A stretch of DNA of 64,000 nt from Drosophila persimilis (lineage: Eukaryota > Arthropoda > Insecta > Diptera > Drosophilidae), in the NCBI RefSeq assembly GCF_003286085.1, contig NW_020825401.1:372001-436000 (forward strand), in the 5' to 3' direction. The notes beneath the pieces were generated by a model. That model was not told the DNA's origin, did not search any database, and saw nothing but the letters and a program-made list of their open reading frames with translations. The position numbers were made by a program, and so were the translations under genes. This document shows positions 29,856 to 41,345 of this stretch, in pieces; position 1 is the stretch's first letter, and each line of letters opens with the position of its first letter.

Positions 29856-32800
29856 ATGGACAACGATCCAAATACAGGCGCGGGCGGAAATATTGTGGTG
29901 GCTGATTCCAGACTGAGTCTGTATAAGCGTAAAAGTCAGTCATTATATGATCGATTGCACAGGCTTGGGGAATCATTCGCGGGGAATAAAATCGATAAGC
30001 TGACCGCCGCGGAAGTCGAGGTGCGCCTTGATATGTTGGCAGAAATTCGAGCGGAATTTAATAAGGCCCATAATGAGTTGGAGGCTCTCGATCAAAACGA
30101 GATTGGGAGTGAGCTGCGCGAAATCTTCGATACTCTTTTCATATCGTTGAAAGCTGAGTTGCTGGCTGCTGTTGAAGTAAGACAGTCACACGCCGCTGCC
30201 CATTCTACGACTCTGCCAAGCCATTCCGGACATAGTACCATCATCATGGCTCACAAGCAGCGACTTCCTGAGCTGAAGGTGCCGAAGTTTTCTGGTGGAT
30301 ACGTCGAGTTCTCGGATTTTATGGCAATGTTCGAATCGGTGATTGAAGCGGATGCGGATCTCAGTGACATCGAGAAATTCCAGCACCTTCGCTCTTGCCT
30401 CGCTGATGCGGCTTTGGATTCGGTTCGATCGTTGGAGCTCTCCAGTGCCAATTAGCGTGCGGCTCTGGATATACTTAATAAACGCTTTAATAACAAAAGA
30501 CTTGTTTTCCAGGCACACATCAAGAAGATTCTTGGGCTAAAGAGGGTAGACTCGCCTTCAGCTAAAAGGCTTCGGGAGTTTTCGGATGCAGTCAATTTAC
30601 ACATGCGAGCGTTGCAGACATTGGGAACTGCTGAGGAGATTTCAGGATTCATGGTTATCAACATGCTGCTGCAGAAGTTGGATTCGAAGACGCAAACCAA
30701 ATGGGAGGAGCACACATCGTCGGATGCTATACCTACCGCAGAGGAATTCTTCGAATTCTTGCAGCAACGCTGCCAGAAAATGGAGCGATTGGAATATGCT
30801 ACAGCGACACACGCTAGTAGCGATCAGGTGGGAAAAAACCATTCCTATACGCATGTTAAGAAAACGTTTGTAGTTTCCAACTCTTCCGCCGACCCGTCTG
30901 TATGCGTCTTTTGCCACTCAGCGGGCCATGGAATATACTCGTGCAAGATATTCGAAAATCTCTCACCGTTGCTGCGCCACAAAGAAGTGAAGAAGCTTTC
31001 CCTATGCTTCAATTGCCTAAAACCGGGGCACCGGACCCGCGCATGCAATAGTGGAAAATGTCGAGTATGCGGCGGTAGGCATCATAGTTTGTTGCACTTC
31101 GTTAGTATGCAGCCCACAACACAAGGCTGCCCAGGTATTACTCCTCCCGATCTGGCCGTTCAACCGGACACTCTTTCCGTTGCTCAAAATTCTGCTAGCA
31201 GCTCGTCTCTACCTTCGTCTACCTCTCTTGCTGCCCAAGGTCTTCACTCTGATGTCGTGCTTCTGGCTACAGCCGTGGTTCTCGTGAAGAATCGGTCTGG
31301 CGTTTTAGTTCCTTGTCGTGCCATCTTAGATTCAGGATCGCAGCTGCATCTCGTCACATCCAGGTTCGCCCAGCAGCTTCAGCTTAGGAGAACTCAATCG
31401 TCTGCACTTGTGTCTGGGCTGGGCGATACCAGCGTTTCTACTGAGGGATCCACCATAAGCATTTGTATGCATTCTCGCACCTCTGCTTACACAACTACGC
31501 TTACTGCTCTCATCGCCCCCACGATTACCGATTCTCAACCAAGTATGACAGTAAATGTATCCGATTGGCGTATTCCATCTAACATTCAGCTCGCTGATCC
31601 TGCATTTTTCAATCCTCAACGGGTTGATCTTCTCATTGGTGCGAGCGTTTTTTATGATCTCCTCTGCGTAGGGCAAATCAAACTCACCGATGGACTGCCT
31701 CTTCTGCAGAAGACCCGGCTTGGGTGGATCGTATCTGGTGGTGGACAGAAGGTATCAAGCTCGGCGCTTTTGGCCACGCACAATTGTCCAGATTCGATAG
31801 CTGAGATGGAAGCAAGGTTGGATAAAACTCTTCGTATGTTTTGGGAAGTCGAGAATTGTGTGGAGGTTGGGTTGAATACCAAAGAAGAAGACGATTGTGA
31901 AGCACATTTCGTAAGCCACCTTTCACGGTTGCCATCCGGGGAGTATGCAGTTCGTCTGCCGCTAAACAACAATATTGATCGTTTAGGAGAATCTTATGCT
32001 CAGGCTTATCGACGGTTCATCAGTCTGGAGCGAAAACTGGAGCGTAATCCTACACTAAAGGAGCGGTATTCCGCCTTTATGAGGGAGTACATTGATTTGC
32101 ATCATATGCACCAAGTCAACCCTGATTCCCGTAGCCTCTGCAAATATTTCTTGCCTCATCACTGTGTCCTAAAGGAGGACAGTACGACGACAAAACTCCG
32201 TGTCGTTTTCGATGGATCCGCAGCTACATCAACTGGATATTCTCTAAATGATGTGATGATGACAGGCCCTGTTATTCAGCCTGCATTGTTCAACATATTG
32301 ATTCGCTTTCGAACATATCCAGTCGCTCTCACTGGGGACATTTGTAAAATGTACCGCTGCGTACGAGTGTCTCCACCCGACAATTTGTATCAGTGCATCC
32401 TATGGCGAGATTCCATCGAGTCCGAGGTTCAAGTCTACACATTAGACACCGTCACATACGGGACGAGGGCTGCATTATTTTTAGCGGTCCGCGCAATGCA
32501 CCAGCTGGCCATCGACGAGGGTGAATCCTACCCTCTTGGCTCAGCTGCTCTGCGGCAGGAGTTTTACGTGGATGACCTAATTTCGGGCGGTAATTCGGTC
32601 GCACAGGTCATGGACAAGATGCACCAAACATCAGCTCTACTGTCCCGTGGTAACTTTAGACTTAGGAAATGGTGCTCCAGTCACCAGGAAGTACTTGAGG
32701 GAACCCCTGAAGATGACATAGAGAACTTCCTAAAGTTTAATGATGGAAGCGACATAGCCAAAATTCTCGGCTTAGCGTGGGACCCTGCTTCGGATCAGCT

Positions 32801-35144
32801 GATTTTTGCCTTGTCCGCACTGGACACAACCTCAAAGCCATCAAAGCGGTCGGTTTTATCTACGATTGCGCGGTTCTACGACCCTCTTGGATTGATAAAT
32901 CCAGTCATTGTCAGGTGCAAAATCTTCCTTCAGCAGCTTTGGAGAGAAAATTTGGATTGGGATGAAAGCCTACCCTCAGCATTGCATTCAACTTGGATGG
33001 ACTTGAGAAATAGTTTGGCAAGCATTTCTCGGATCTCATTTCCTCGCTTGGTTCTTCGTTCTAGTGTGGCTACAGAAGTTCACGGATTCTGTGATGCCAG
33101 CTTAGAAGCATATGGCGCTTGCGTGTATGTCGTGTCCAGGGAAGCCCAGTCTTCGAGCCACGTTTTGTGCTCAAAGTCGCGAGTGGCTCCGCTAAAGACT
33201 ATATCGATTCCTAAGCTGGAATTAAGTGGAGCCCATTTGCTTGCGAAAATCATGCAGAATGTAAAGGACATGGGAATCTTTACAGGTCGGTTCTATTGCT
33301 GGTCGGATTCGTCAACAGCATTATCTTGGATTAGGGACGAGCCAGCTAAATTTCAAGTTTTCGTGGCAAATCGAGTGGCATCAATTCAGGAGTTGACGGC
33401 AGACATGGAATGGCGCTATGTTCCCACATCTTTAAATCCTGCTGATATTCTCTCGAGAGGCTCGCTTCCCAACCATCTTATCCAGTGAGAGCTATGGTTT
33501 CACGGCCCATCCTTTTTGCTATGCTCCAAGGATAAGTGGCCTGTATCTCCTACTAACAACATAGCAACTTTGGAGCTTCGCAAGAGAGGATTGCTAATCA
33601 CGTCTCCACATGCCGATCTCACGTCCGGATGCAAATTTGCGAATTCATTCTTTCGCATGCAGCGCACATTCGCCTACATGCATAAATTTATACATCGTCT
33701 TAGGCATTCAGGACTCACCGTTTCTGATATTCGGCAAGGAACGCATCTTCTAATTCGACACATTCAGCTGGCAAGTTTGTGGATGGACATAAAGGAGATT
33801 CGGCGCAATGGTCAAGTCATGAAATCCAGTTCTATTAGTTCGCTCAACCCGTTCATCGATCATTCTGGACTACTTAGAGTTGGAGGTCGTCTTGGCAACT
33901 CATCGCTAGGATTTGACGCTCAGCACCCGCTCATTCTGCCAAAGGGACATTCCATTACCTTTGCGCTGATAAGATATTACCATGAAAGAAACCTCCATGC
34001 CGGACCTCGCGCCTTGCTATCCAAAATTCGGCTGGAATATTGGCCCATTGGAGGTGTTAAGGCAGTGTCAAGGGTCGTCAGCAGATGTGTGAGATGCTTC
34101 AGGACTAGGCCGCGCATGGTCGAACACATCATGGGAGACCTACCTAAGGAACGTTTGGAAGGATCTCGAGCTTTTGAAGTCACTGGAGTAGACTACTGTG
34201 GACCTTTTTTCTACCGATCAGAAATCCGCACAAGGCCTCCGATCAAGTGCTACATTAGCGTATTCATCTGCTTCACTTCTAAGGCTATACACATGGAGCT
34301 CGTAAAGGATTTGACCACTGCATCGTATCTAGGCGCACTAAAGCGTTTTACTTCCACTCGAGGAAGGCCAAGTCAAATTTGGTCGGACAATGCGACAAAC
34401 TTCGTTGGGGCCAAGAACGAGCTTCTGGAGCTAAAGAAGCTTTGTCTGAGCGAACCGCATATGAAGGAGGTCCACGAATCCTGCTTGGCTGACTCGATCG
34501 ACTGGCGTTTCATCCCACCTCGCTCTCCGCATTTTGGCGGGTTGTGGGAAGCGGCCGTGAAGACCGCAAAATATCACCTGTACCGCTCAGTTGGACCATC
34601 TGTGCTTAGCTTCGACGAACTGCGCACTCTGATCTGTCAGATCACTGCAATTGTTAACTCTCGCCCTTTGCTCTCGCTTTCAGAAAATCCTGATGATTTA
34701 GACGTTTTGACTCCTGCTCATCTGCTTTTAGGCGGCCCCCATGAGCAAATCCTCGAGCCTGACCTAACGAAGCTGAACTACAATCGTCTGGATGGCTGGC
34801 AGCGGGTCACCCAACTACAACAAATATTTTGGAGCCGTTGGCGCGAAGAGTATCTCACTCTTTTGCAAGAGCGCGCGAAGTGGCGGACCCCCGCGCAAAA
34901 CATCTGCAAGAACGACCTCGTTCTGGTGAAGGACGAAAATCTTCCTCCAATGCGTTGGCCACTGGCTAGAGTGGTCGATGTCGTTTTCGGCAAGGACGGA
35001 GTGTGTCGCGTCGCTGACCTGAAGACATCCTCAGGAAACATCAGGAGGGCCGTCACTCGGCTATGTTTGCTGCCCCTTAAGGAATCTGTTGAGAGACTAG
35101 CTCCCAACGGGGGGAGTATGTTCGGGCCAGCCGCTGAAGAATAA
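29856..35144 (+). pseudogene. BEL-2a gag-pol polyprotein with two nonsense codons
   Basis: One frame of 1762 codons from ATG 29856 (MDNDPNTGAGG). Order: gag with LPELKVPKFSGGYVEF near residue 136; knuckles CVFCHSAGHGIYSC, CFNCLKPGHRTRAC and CRVCGGRHHSLLH near 347-415; protease AILDSGSQLHLV near 490; RT with TGDICKMYRCV and EFYVDDLISGG near 904; RNase H ([35 protein letters not shown]); integrase with HAGPRALL, CVRCFRTR, VDYCGP, SDNATNF and HFGGLWEAAVKTAK near 1445-1565. In-frame stops are TAG at 30453-30455 and TGA at 33486-33488; BEL-2b has sense codons at both places. The last codons read into the LTR at 35119. Confidence 0.94.
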
Positions 35145-35516
35145 CCGTAACTTTAACATTATTATTGTATGAGCATAGAGAGCCGCCTACATATGTTGTA
35201 AAGCGTTGACTTTCTGCAGAGCTGCTGCGCTCTCCCGCTAAAGGGGCTCTCTGCCGCCGCCACTTCGGCAATTACTTTGATCTGCTGCCGCCACTTCGGC
35301 AGTCACTTTGATCTAACGCCGTCGTCTATAGTTTAGTTCTATGCTAACCCCTCTGCGCATTGGTTGCATATCGATCTCGCATAAAGTTCATCTGGCAATA
35401 GCAAGCAATCGGCTTCCGCTAAGCCACCAAGATTAAATACGAATTATAAAGTTTAACCCAAAATCTCTTTTTATTTTGAAATACATAGGTGCCAAAAAAG
35501 CTTGGCATCTCAAACA
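35119..35516 (+). repeat. BEL-2a 3' LTR
   Basis: 398 bp, preceded by the purine tract AACGGGGGGAGTA. Same ends as the 5' LTR. Confidence 0.95.
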
Positions 35517-35521
35517 GTGGA
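35517..35521. repeat. BEL-2a target-site duplication, right
   Basis: GTGGA, then DINE C sequence resumes (TGTTACAGATTTTCG). Confidence 0.9.
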
Positions 35522-36050
35522 TGTTACAGATTTTCGTCCTTTGTGTGGGCGGAAGGGGGTGGAGCGAAATTTTGAGATATACGTTTTATAGTGAGATCTA
35601 ACAGGAGTACGGACACTAAATTTGGTTACTCTAGCCTTAATACTCTCTAAGATTTGTGAATATCCCCAGATTTGCATCCTTTGCGGGGGCGGAAGGGGGT
35701 GTGGCGAAATTTTGAAACAAACCCGTCTCGGTCCGATATATTAGGAGTGTGGATACCAAATTTGGTTGGTCTAGCTTTTATAGTCTCTGAGATCTAGGCG
35801 CTAATGTTTTACTCTAAGCAAAGCCGCCTATGCTACGTGTGTGTTAGAGAGAGACAGGGCGAGAAAAAATGAAATTGTTTTCTTGATGCTGGCTATAATA
35901 ATAATACGATCCAATTCAGATTCTGCAGTCTTGAAGATATGGTCATTCTCTACGATTCTGCGTTTTTGGTTTTATCGTATCTTTAAAAATGTGGATGCCA
36001 CAGATTTTCGTCCTTTTTGGGGGCAATACTCATTTTGAGTATCGGGTATA

Positions 36051-37999
36051 ATAAACAGAAGCGGGCCCAGATGACTTCCCTGTGGCACACCTGAAGTAAC
36101 ATTAACAGTATTTGACAATACGTTAGAAAACAAAACACGTTGAGTACGGTTAGAGAGATAGGACAAAATCCAATTTAGAAGATTCGTTGGGAACCCTAAT
36201 AAAGAGAGCTTGTGAATAAGCAGAGCATGGTTCACAGAATCGAATGCCTTGCTGAAGTCAGTAAAAACTACATCCGTCTGCAAACCAATTTGAAAACCAC
36301 GGTGGATTAGGTTAGAAAACTCAAGAAGGTTAGTCGATGTTGAACGATGTCTGAAAAAACCGTGTTGCGACGGCGATATCAAGCTGCAACAAAGATGTTG
36401 CAGTTGCCGGGTGACCAGGAACTCAAGAAGCTTCGGGATGGCGGAAAGCTTTGCGATACCACGATAGTTTTCAATGTTTGATCTTGAACCTTTTTTGTGA
36501 AGCGGAATGATATAGGACTCATTCCAAATTACTGGGAGACAAGACTGTTCCAAGGAGAGGTTGAAGAGAAAGGTCAAGGGTTTGCAAAGGGACTGGGCAC
36601 AGTGTTTTAAGATGCAACTTGGTACCTTTTCTGGACCCGCAGAAAACGATATGTCCATAGATGACAAACCTTCCAGAACAACGCTTTCCTCGAAAAAGGG
36701 CAGAAAAATGCTGTTAGCTTGAGGTAGCTGGTACGGATACGGAGTGGATGCGTTGTAAATTTGAGACGAGTACGTTGTTTGGAAAAAGGTAGCGAATAAA
36801 TTTGCAATACCAACAGCAGAAGATTCTGTTTTGTTCTGGTAATGAAGGGACGGAGGAAAAGCGTTTGACTTGCGCTTAGAGTTAACGAACGAATAGAATT
36901 TTTTAGGATCACTACGAAAGTTTCTACTACATTGTGAAAGGTAATGATTATAACACTGACTATTGACGGCAAGGAACAGAGAGCAAGCGGAGGAGTATAG
37001 AGCTAGGGCCAACGTGGAGCCTGACTTCTGGTACTTTTTATAGAGCCGGGATTTATTATTTTTTAAGTATGACAAATACTTGGAGAACCAGGGAGGCTTG
37101 GACGATACAGGTACAGTGATATCTGGAACAAACGTATTTAGGGCGGAGTAAATAGAACTATAAAACGAGTTAACAGTTGCATCTATGTTCGGTAATGAAT
37201 AAAGAAACGACCAATCAACACGCGAGAGATGTAGATCTAAATCGATAAAGTTTGTTTTGCGAAAACACTTTATGTGACAAGGAGCCATGGAACTGTCAGC
37301 ACCTCCAGATTGTGTACACTCCAGTGATATCAACAAAGTTGGATGGTAAGGATCTTCAGGGAGAGATATTGGGCTTGCTCTAGATACCGTAGCAAGAGAA
37401 CCATCGTTAACAAAAACGAGGTCAAGAAGTCTGTCCCTAATGTTTTTAACGGAATTAATTTGGACAAGGGAAATATCCGTTAGCCCATTGATAAAGTCAT
37501 TATGGCAATTGGGAAACAACAGGTTAGCGTCATCACAAGGCAGCCAAGAAAGAAATGGGAGGTTAAAGTCCCCCATGACAATAATTCGATCATTGCACCC
37601 TAATGCAGAAACAACAATATTAATTGCTGAGAGGTGGTGTAAGTAAAGCTCAGCATCAGACCTGGGAGGAATGTAAGAGCAGGTTAAATAAAAAAATGCG
37701 GAGCCAACACGAACTTTGACTGCAACAAATTCAATTCCGTGAATGTTATTAAATGGGAATAACTCAGATGAGCAAACAGATTTAACTGCAATCAGAACCC
37801 CACCTGCAAAAGATGGGCGGTCCATTCTATAAATAGTGTAACTATCAATGAAAATTTCATGATCATTGACAGAGGAGTTAAGCCAGGTTTCGGTAAACGC
37901 GATGGCATCGAAATCAAAGGACGCGCTATTAGTATGAATTTGACGCAATTTTCCCAGCAAACTGCGAACGTTCTGATAGTGCATGGAAAAATAGTACAT
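36051..37999 (-). CDS. CR1 ORF2, N-terminal part: endonuclease and RT palm
   Basis: Starts MYYFSMHYQNVRSLLGKL (37999), overlapping the end of ORF1 by 71 bp. Endonuclease motifs: NVRSL, AFTETWLN, YIPPRSDAE, VMGDFNLPF and a late DPYHPTLL in place of the common SDH. RT follows: IIPLHKKGSRSNIENYRGI, SQHGFFRHRSTSTNLLEF, TDFSKAFDSVNH (catalytic Asp) and TSGVPQGSHLGPLLF. It is interrupted there by DINE C and continues at 28820. No stop or frameshift over about 650 residues. Reverse-transcribes the element RNA at a nicked target. Confidence 0.9.
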
Positions 38000-38987
38000 C
38001 AGTTTTTTGGAGCATGTTCGGTAATTCTTGGATTCGAGTTCGAATCTTTGAGAAGGAACTCATGCATATTGACGGTTCTAGAGAACTGGATAGTAAAGAA
38101 TCAGGGAGAAGAATTTTAAAGGATGATATGTTGCGCTTATGTTTAAATGTAAATTTAGTCACAACTATATCAACAGGCGAAGTGTTAAGTTTAGAGGAAA
38201 GATGTTGTTTAACATCCTCTGTTGTAGCCTCAGGAATAAGACGAGAAACAAATATTGCTTTCCGAGGGACCACTGCTCTAAGTTGAAGTCCCGAGCGAGA
38301 TCGAGATGGTGGAGCCACTCCTAAAAGAGATCTCGGTCCAAGGGCAGAGGAATTGGCAGCAATGGTTGTAGCAGGAATTGGAGTAGGAATTAGAGCAGGA
38401 ATTGGAGCAGGAATTGGAGCAGGAATTGGAGCAGGAATTGGCAAGACGTCGTCAGCAACCAGCACAGCCGCACTATGAGCACTCACCGCGTCAGAAGTGA
38501 CGGCCACATTGCTCGGTGTAAAGAACTCCGGAGCCACCGTTGGCGGATTTACAGACAACGGCGTGGCATGACTACACGGAAATGCTGCCGATGGATGAAG
38601 GTGGGAGGCAGGCGTACCAATCGGATTAGGTTGCAAGAGATTGGTATCATTATGCGGAATTTTCCGTCTAGGCGATTCGCTCAAGAGTTTGAGCCAAAGA
38701 ACCTGTGATTCAAGGGCAAGAAAATTCTCGTTGAGAGCCACAAATTGTTTCCGGACATCCAGAAACCCAGTTCGAGTCTGTCTCATAAATGTCTCAATCT
38801 CCTGACAAGCCAGACATGACCATGACAGGCCCATGCGTTTCGAGATCAGATCATTCAGCCGGCCAAAATTTCCACCACCAGCACATTTTATGTGGGCAAA
38901 ATTGTCGCACAGCCAGCAGCTAAGAAATGAATCACCAATGATAACACCACCGAATTCACATTTCTTTGCACTACAAACGATTGCCAT
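37929..38987 (-). CDS. CR1 ORF1 with PHD-like zinc finger
   Basis: Start chosen at MAIVCSAKKCEFGG (38987); the frame is open upstream to an ATG at 39083, but those residues look like hydrophobic leader read-through. The product is about 352 residues. A PHD-like pattern lies at residues 5-65: CSAKKC, CWLC, HIKC, then WSCLAC, as known for CR1 ORF1 proteins. A heptad-like segment follows (VALNENFLALESQVLWLKLL), then a Pro/Ile repeat of PAPI units, then FVSRLIPEATTEDVKQHLSSKL, which resembles an RRM-like or esterase-free CR1 C-terminal fold. Role: RNA binding and RNP assembly, inferred from family. No lesion seen. Confidence 0.85.
   Translation of the reverse strand: MAIVCSAKKCEFGGVIIGDSFLSCWLCDNFAHIKCAGGGNFGRLNDLISKRMGLSWSCLACQEIETFMRQTRTGFLDVRKQFVALNENFLALESQVLWLKLLSESPRRKIPHNDTNLLQPNPIGTPASHLHPSAAFPCSHATPLSVNPPTVAPEFFTPSNVAVTSDAVSAHSAAVLVADDVLPIPAPIPAPIPAPIPALIPTPIPATTIAANSSALGPRSLLGVAPPSRSRSGLQLRAVVPRKAIFVSRLIPEATTEDVKQHLSSKLNTSPVDIVVTKFTFKHKRNISSFKILLPDSLLSSSLEPSICMSSFSKIRTRIQELPNMLQKTDVLFFHALSERSQFAGKIASNSY
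38371..38441 (-). repeat. 12-bp minisatellite inside CR1 ORF1
   Basis: About six units of GCAGGAATTGGA (variants GTAGGAATTAGA), encoding repeated Pro-Ala-Pro-Ile on the - strand. In frame, so length change alters the protein without breaking it. Confidence 0.88.
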
Positions 38988-39578
38988 TATTGACAGCAGT
39001 AGAATCACTGTGCACGAATAATAAAAGAACGGAGTGAGATCGCAGGTAAAGTAGTAGAGCAGACAGCAGAGCGAGCCAGACATTCAGCTGCAGCAGCAAT
39101 AATTCAAAGCAGATGATCCAACGAAGTGCAGAAAACGAGAAGTAAACTCACCGAAGCAGAGACACAAAAGAAAAGTCCACAGAGAGGGAGAGTATAGGCA
39201 ATTCAGAGAGAGTGAGAGCAACAATGCGAGCAGCCCGCTTATGCTCACGAGAGAGTGTGGGCGATGCAAACGCTGATGCGCGAGAACAGTGCACACCGAA
39301 GAAGCGATAACGAAAAGCAGACTGAGCAAAAAACAATAACAAATTGCCTGCACGAGTCCGATGCGTTACGATTGCAATATTGAATTTATATTAAACACTT
39401 GTTTACAAACAAAACACTGGTGGTTAACACAAAGTAGAATCAAATTAAAGAGATGCGATAATATATCAAAACAAAGTCACAACAATGTTGTATGATATTT
39501 AGGCAAAGGGCGGAGAATGCGGGAGCAAGAAAAAAAACACAACCGGCTTAAGCAAGAGCTAGAAGCGAATGATAATTC
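38988..39578 (-). other. CR1 5' UTR, no gene
   Basis: Between the element 5' end (GAATTATCATTCGC on the - strand) and ORF1. Contains GAGAGAGA-rich stretches near 39175-39215. Short open frames on the - strand at 39084-39353 are low-complexity. Confidence 0.6.
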
Positions 39579-40542
39579 CTTTACTAGGAATGATAATGTC
39601 ATCCATGTAAAAAATTGCATCGCCTTTCTTTATTAACTCGCGCATTACGGACATTATAAAACGATTAAAGACTGCCGGCGAGTTGGATATACCGAATGGA
39701 ACATACTGGAACTCGTACTGACCATTTTGGATAACGAATGAAGTGTATTTCTGTGACTGTTCCTCGACAGGCACGTGAAAATACCCGTTCGACAGATCCA
39801 ATGTGGTAAATACCCTTGCTCCTTCTAACTTTTCGATAACACAATCCATTTGCACCATTGGAAAGTTATCTCTTACTATTTTTTCATTTAACTTTCGATA
39901 ATCACAACATAGTCGTTTCTTCCCATTCTTCTTTTCGACCAAAACTACAGGAGATACATATTCTGATGTGCTATGCTTGATTATCTTCTCGTCTAACCAT
40001 TCTTGAGCTTGCTCGTCTACTATCTTTTGTTCATTGCTTGCTAAACGTCTGGGATATTGATAGACTGGTAACTCATCCGTTAACACCAACTTCATTCTTA
40101 CCAGACTCGTAGCATTTCTTTTTGGATTATATTCCCTGATCATCCCTTTCACTTGAGTTGCTTCGAACTGTGATAAGTGCGACACCACTTGTTTCTCATT
40201 AACTTCATTCTGTGCCAGATCACTCACTACTGGGACCTCACATCGTCGCACAAATTCGGTTCCATCTTTGTTGACCTTCATTTCAATGTCTTTTAAAATT
40301 GTCCTGCCCAGAATAGCTTCAAAAGCTATGTCTTCATCTGACACAATATTGAATTCAACTTTCATATCGATTCCATCGATCTTCACCGGTATCATTACAC
40401 TTCCAATAGTGATGATCTGAAACTGCCCTATTCCAGTCAGACATCTTTGGCAACCTGTCAGTTTACCAATTCCTAACTGAAGGAAAACTCTGCGGCTTAA
40501 CAAGCATAAATCCTTTGAACGTTGCCTTCGTGTGTACCACAT
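39579..40542 (-). pseudogene. SAP-Ty3 protease remnant and RT N-terminal half
   Basis: The protease is represented only by its second half (FNIVSDEDIAFEAILGRTIL). The DTG active-site segment is not visible and the gag frame joins it with a shift near 40470-40540, so part of the protease is probably deleted. RT: YVSPVVLVEKKNGKKRLCCDYRKLN, FTTLDLSNGYFHVPV with the first Asp, VPFGISNSPAVF and AIFYMDDIIIPS with the catalytic pair. It is interrupted immediately after by the CR1 element; the remainder is at 27856-27392. Confidence 0.87.
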
Positions 40543-40879
40543 TCTTCAGCTCTAGCCCAGAGGACGTAAACATACCTGACGGTTTCGTTACCATATCCCC
40601 CTGCACTAAGTTTGCTCTTTCCTGCTTTGCCTGTTCTTCAACCCTGCAAGCTGCTGCTTTATGACCTGGTTGGTTGCATTTAAAACATTTGAAAACGTTC
40701 TTTGGACAGTCTTTCTTCATATGTGACGTATCTCCACACTTGTAACATTTCCTAGCTAATTCTGAACCTTTTCCTTCATCTATTTGCTTACCAAAACTAC
40801 GCGATTCATATTTGTTTGACGACTTCAATGGACCACACATCTTCTGATAAACTTCAATCTGATTCTTCAACTGCCTCAT
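40463..40879 (-). pseudogene. SAP-Ty3 gag nucleocapsid (two CCHC knuckles)
   Basis: CYKCGDTSHMKKDC and CFKCNQPGHKAAAC near residues 45-80 are consecutive CCHC zinc knuckles, expected to package element RNA. The frame ends at 40463 past the point where pol reads in another frame. The connection upstream to the SAP-containing part (41008-41328) is broken by frame changes between 40880 and 41007. Confidence 0.82.
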
Positions 40880-41007
40880 GGTTCTGGCTTAATACAGCAA
40901 TCCCTTATTGGTTCGACTATCCGGAATACCATTCACAAAGTACTCAATCAAACTTTCGTCTTCTAAATCAATGGGTTTCGCGATCAGTGCACATTCTTTA
41001 AGTTCAA

Positions 41008-41328
41008 TTATCCACCGGTTAACATCCGAGCTATTTGAACCGGAAAACTTTGAAACGACCTAGCTAAAACTGGAGCTTCCATTTCTCTGCGACTTATTCC
41101 GGCCAATCTATTTCCGATTTCTTCATTTTCAACTTGTTGCGGTTCTGTGGACTTGAATGAATGTTCATTTTCATACCCATCACTCTCATTTACCTCCACT
41201 AAAAGATCATAGTGAGTAAGAAGCCGGTTTTGCAAATCTACCTTTCTACCAACCGTCTCCAAACCCAGTTCGTTTAACTTAAGCCTCAAATGCGCAACTA
41301 GCAGTGCCAGAATCTCGGCCCTTCTCAT
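41008..41328 (-). pseudogene. SAP-Ty3 gag N-terminus with SAP motif
   Basis: Start at MRRAEILALL (41328). Residues about 12-42 (LRLKLNELGLETVGRKVDLQ...RLL) match the SAP helix-extension-helix pattern, L-x3-L-x2-LGL-x3-G-x-K-x2-L-x2-RL, a DNA/chromatin-binding motif. A region rich in Glu and Asn follows, then a stop at 41008 inside what should be capsid. BEL-4 inserted 17 bp upstream of the ATG, separating gag from its leader and promoter. SAP in a gag could tether the pre-integration complex to chromatin; that is inference. Confidence 0.78.
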
Positions 41329-41340
41329 CTTGTACAAATT

Positions 41341-41345
41341 ATATT
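41341..41345. repeat. BEL-4 target-site duplication, left
   Basis: ATATT, repeated at 48103-48107. Confidence 0.88.

Larger units (their letters stand above)
29124..35516 (+). mobile_element. BEL-2a: complete BEL/Pao element with TSD GTGGA
   Basis: 6393 bp, two 398-bp LTRs with one mismatch, a 5-bp TSD, a PBS and one long gag-pol frame carrying two nonsense codons. It is the youngest insertion in its stack (inside DINE C, inside CR1, inside SAP-Ty3, inside Gyp-X). Confidence 0.95.
28821..36050 (-). mobile_element. DINE-1/HINE-like repeat, copy C, split by BEL-2a
   Basis: Reverse orientation: CGAGGGGG end at 28821, hairpin near 28838-28861, subterminal repeat TATACCCGATACT near 28868-28880, and the opposite AGTATCGGGTATA at 36038-36050. 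Parts present are 28821-29123 and 35517-36050, about 840 bp. It lacks the (GTCY)n block, so there was an internal deletion close to its 5' end (the GGGGGCAATACTC junction near 36020). It lies within CR1 ORF2 with no TSD. Confidence 0.88.
27860..39578 (-). mobile_element. CR1-clade non-LTR retrotransposon, split by DINE C
   Basis: Inserted in the SAP-Ty3 RT, whose frame is continuous across the junction (AGTAAAG then ACGTG). The 3' end on the - strand is an AATAAATAAATAAATAAA tail, typical of CR1-like short repeat tails. ORF1 has a PHD-like finger and ORF2 has endonuclease and RT but no RNase H, as expected of CR1. Without the DINE C/BEL-2a insertion the element is about 4.5 kb and both ORFs are open. 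A 10-bp duplication (ATTATCATTC) flanks the 5' junction. Confidence 0.87.

Noticed and set aside
36000..36050. Extension of CR1 ORF2 reading through DINE C
   Set aside because: The open frame runs a few codons into the DINE by chance; true ORF2 resumes at 28820.
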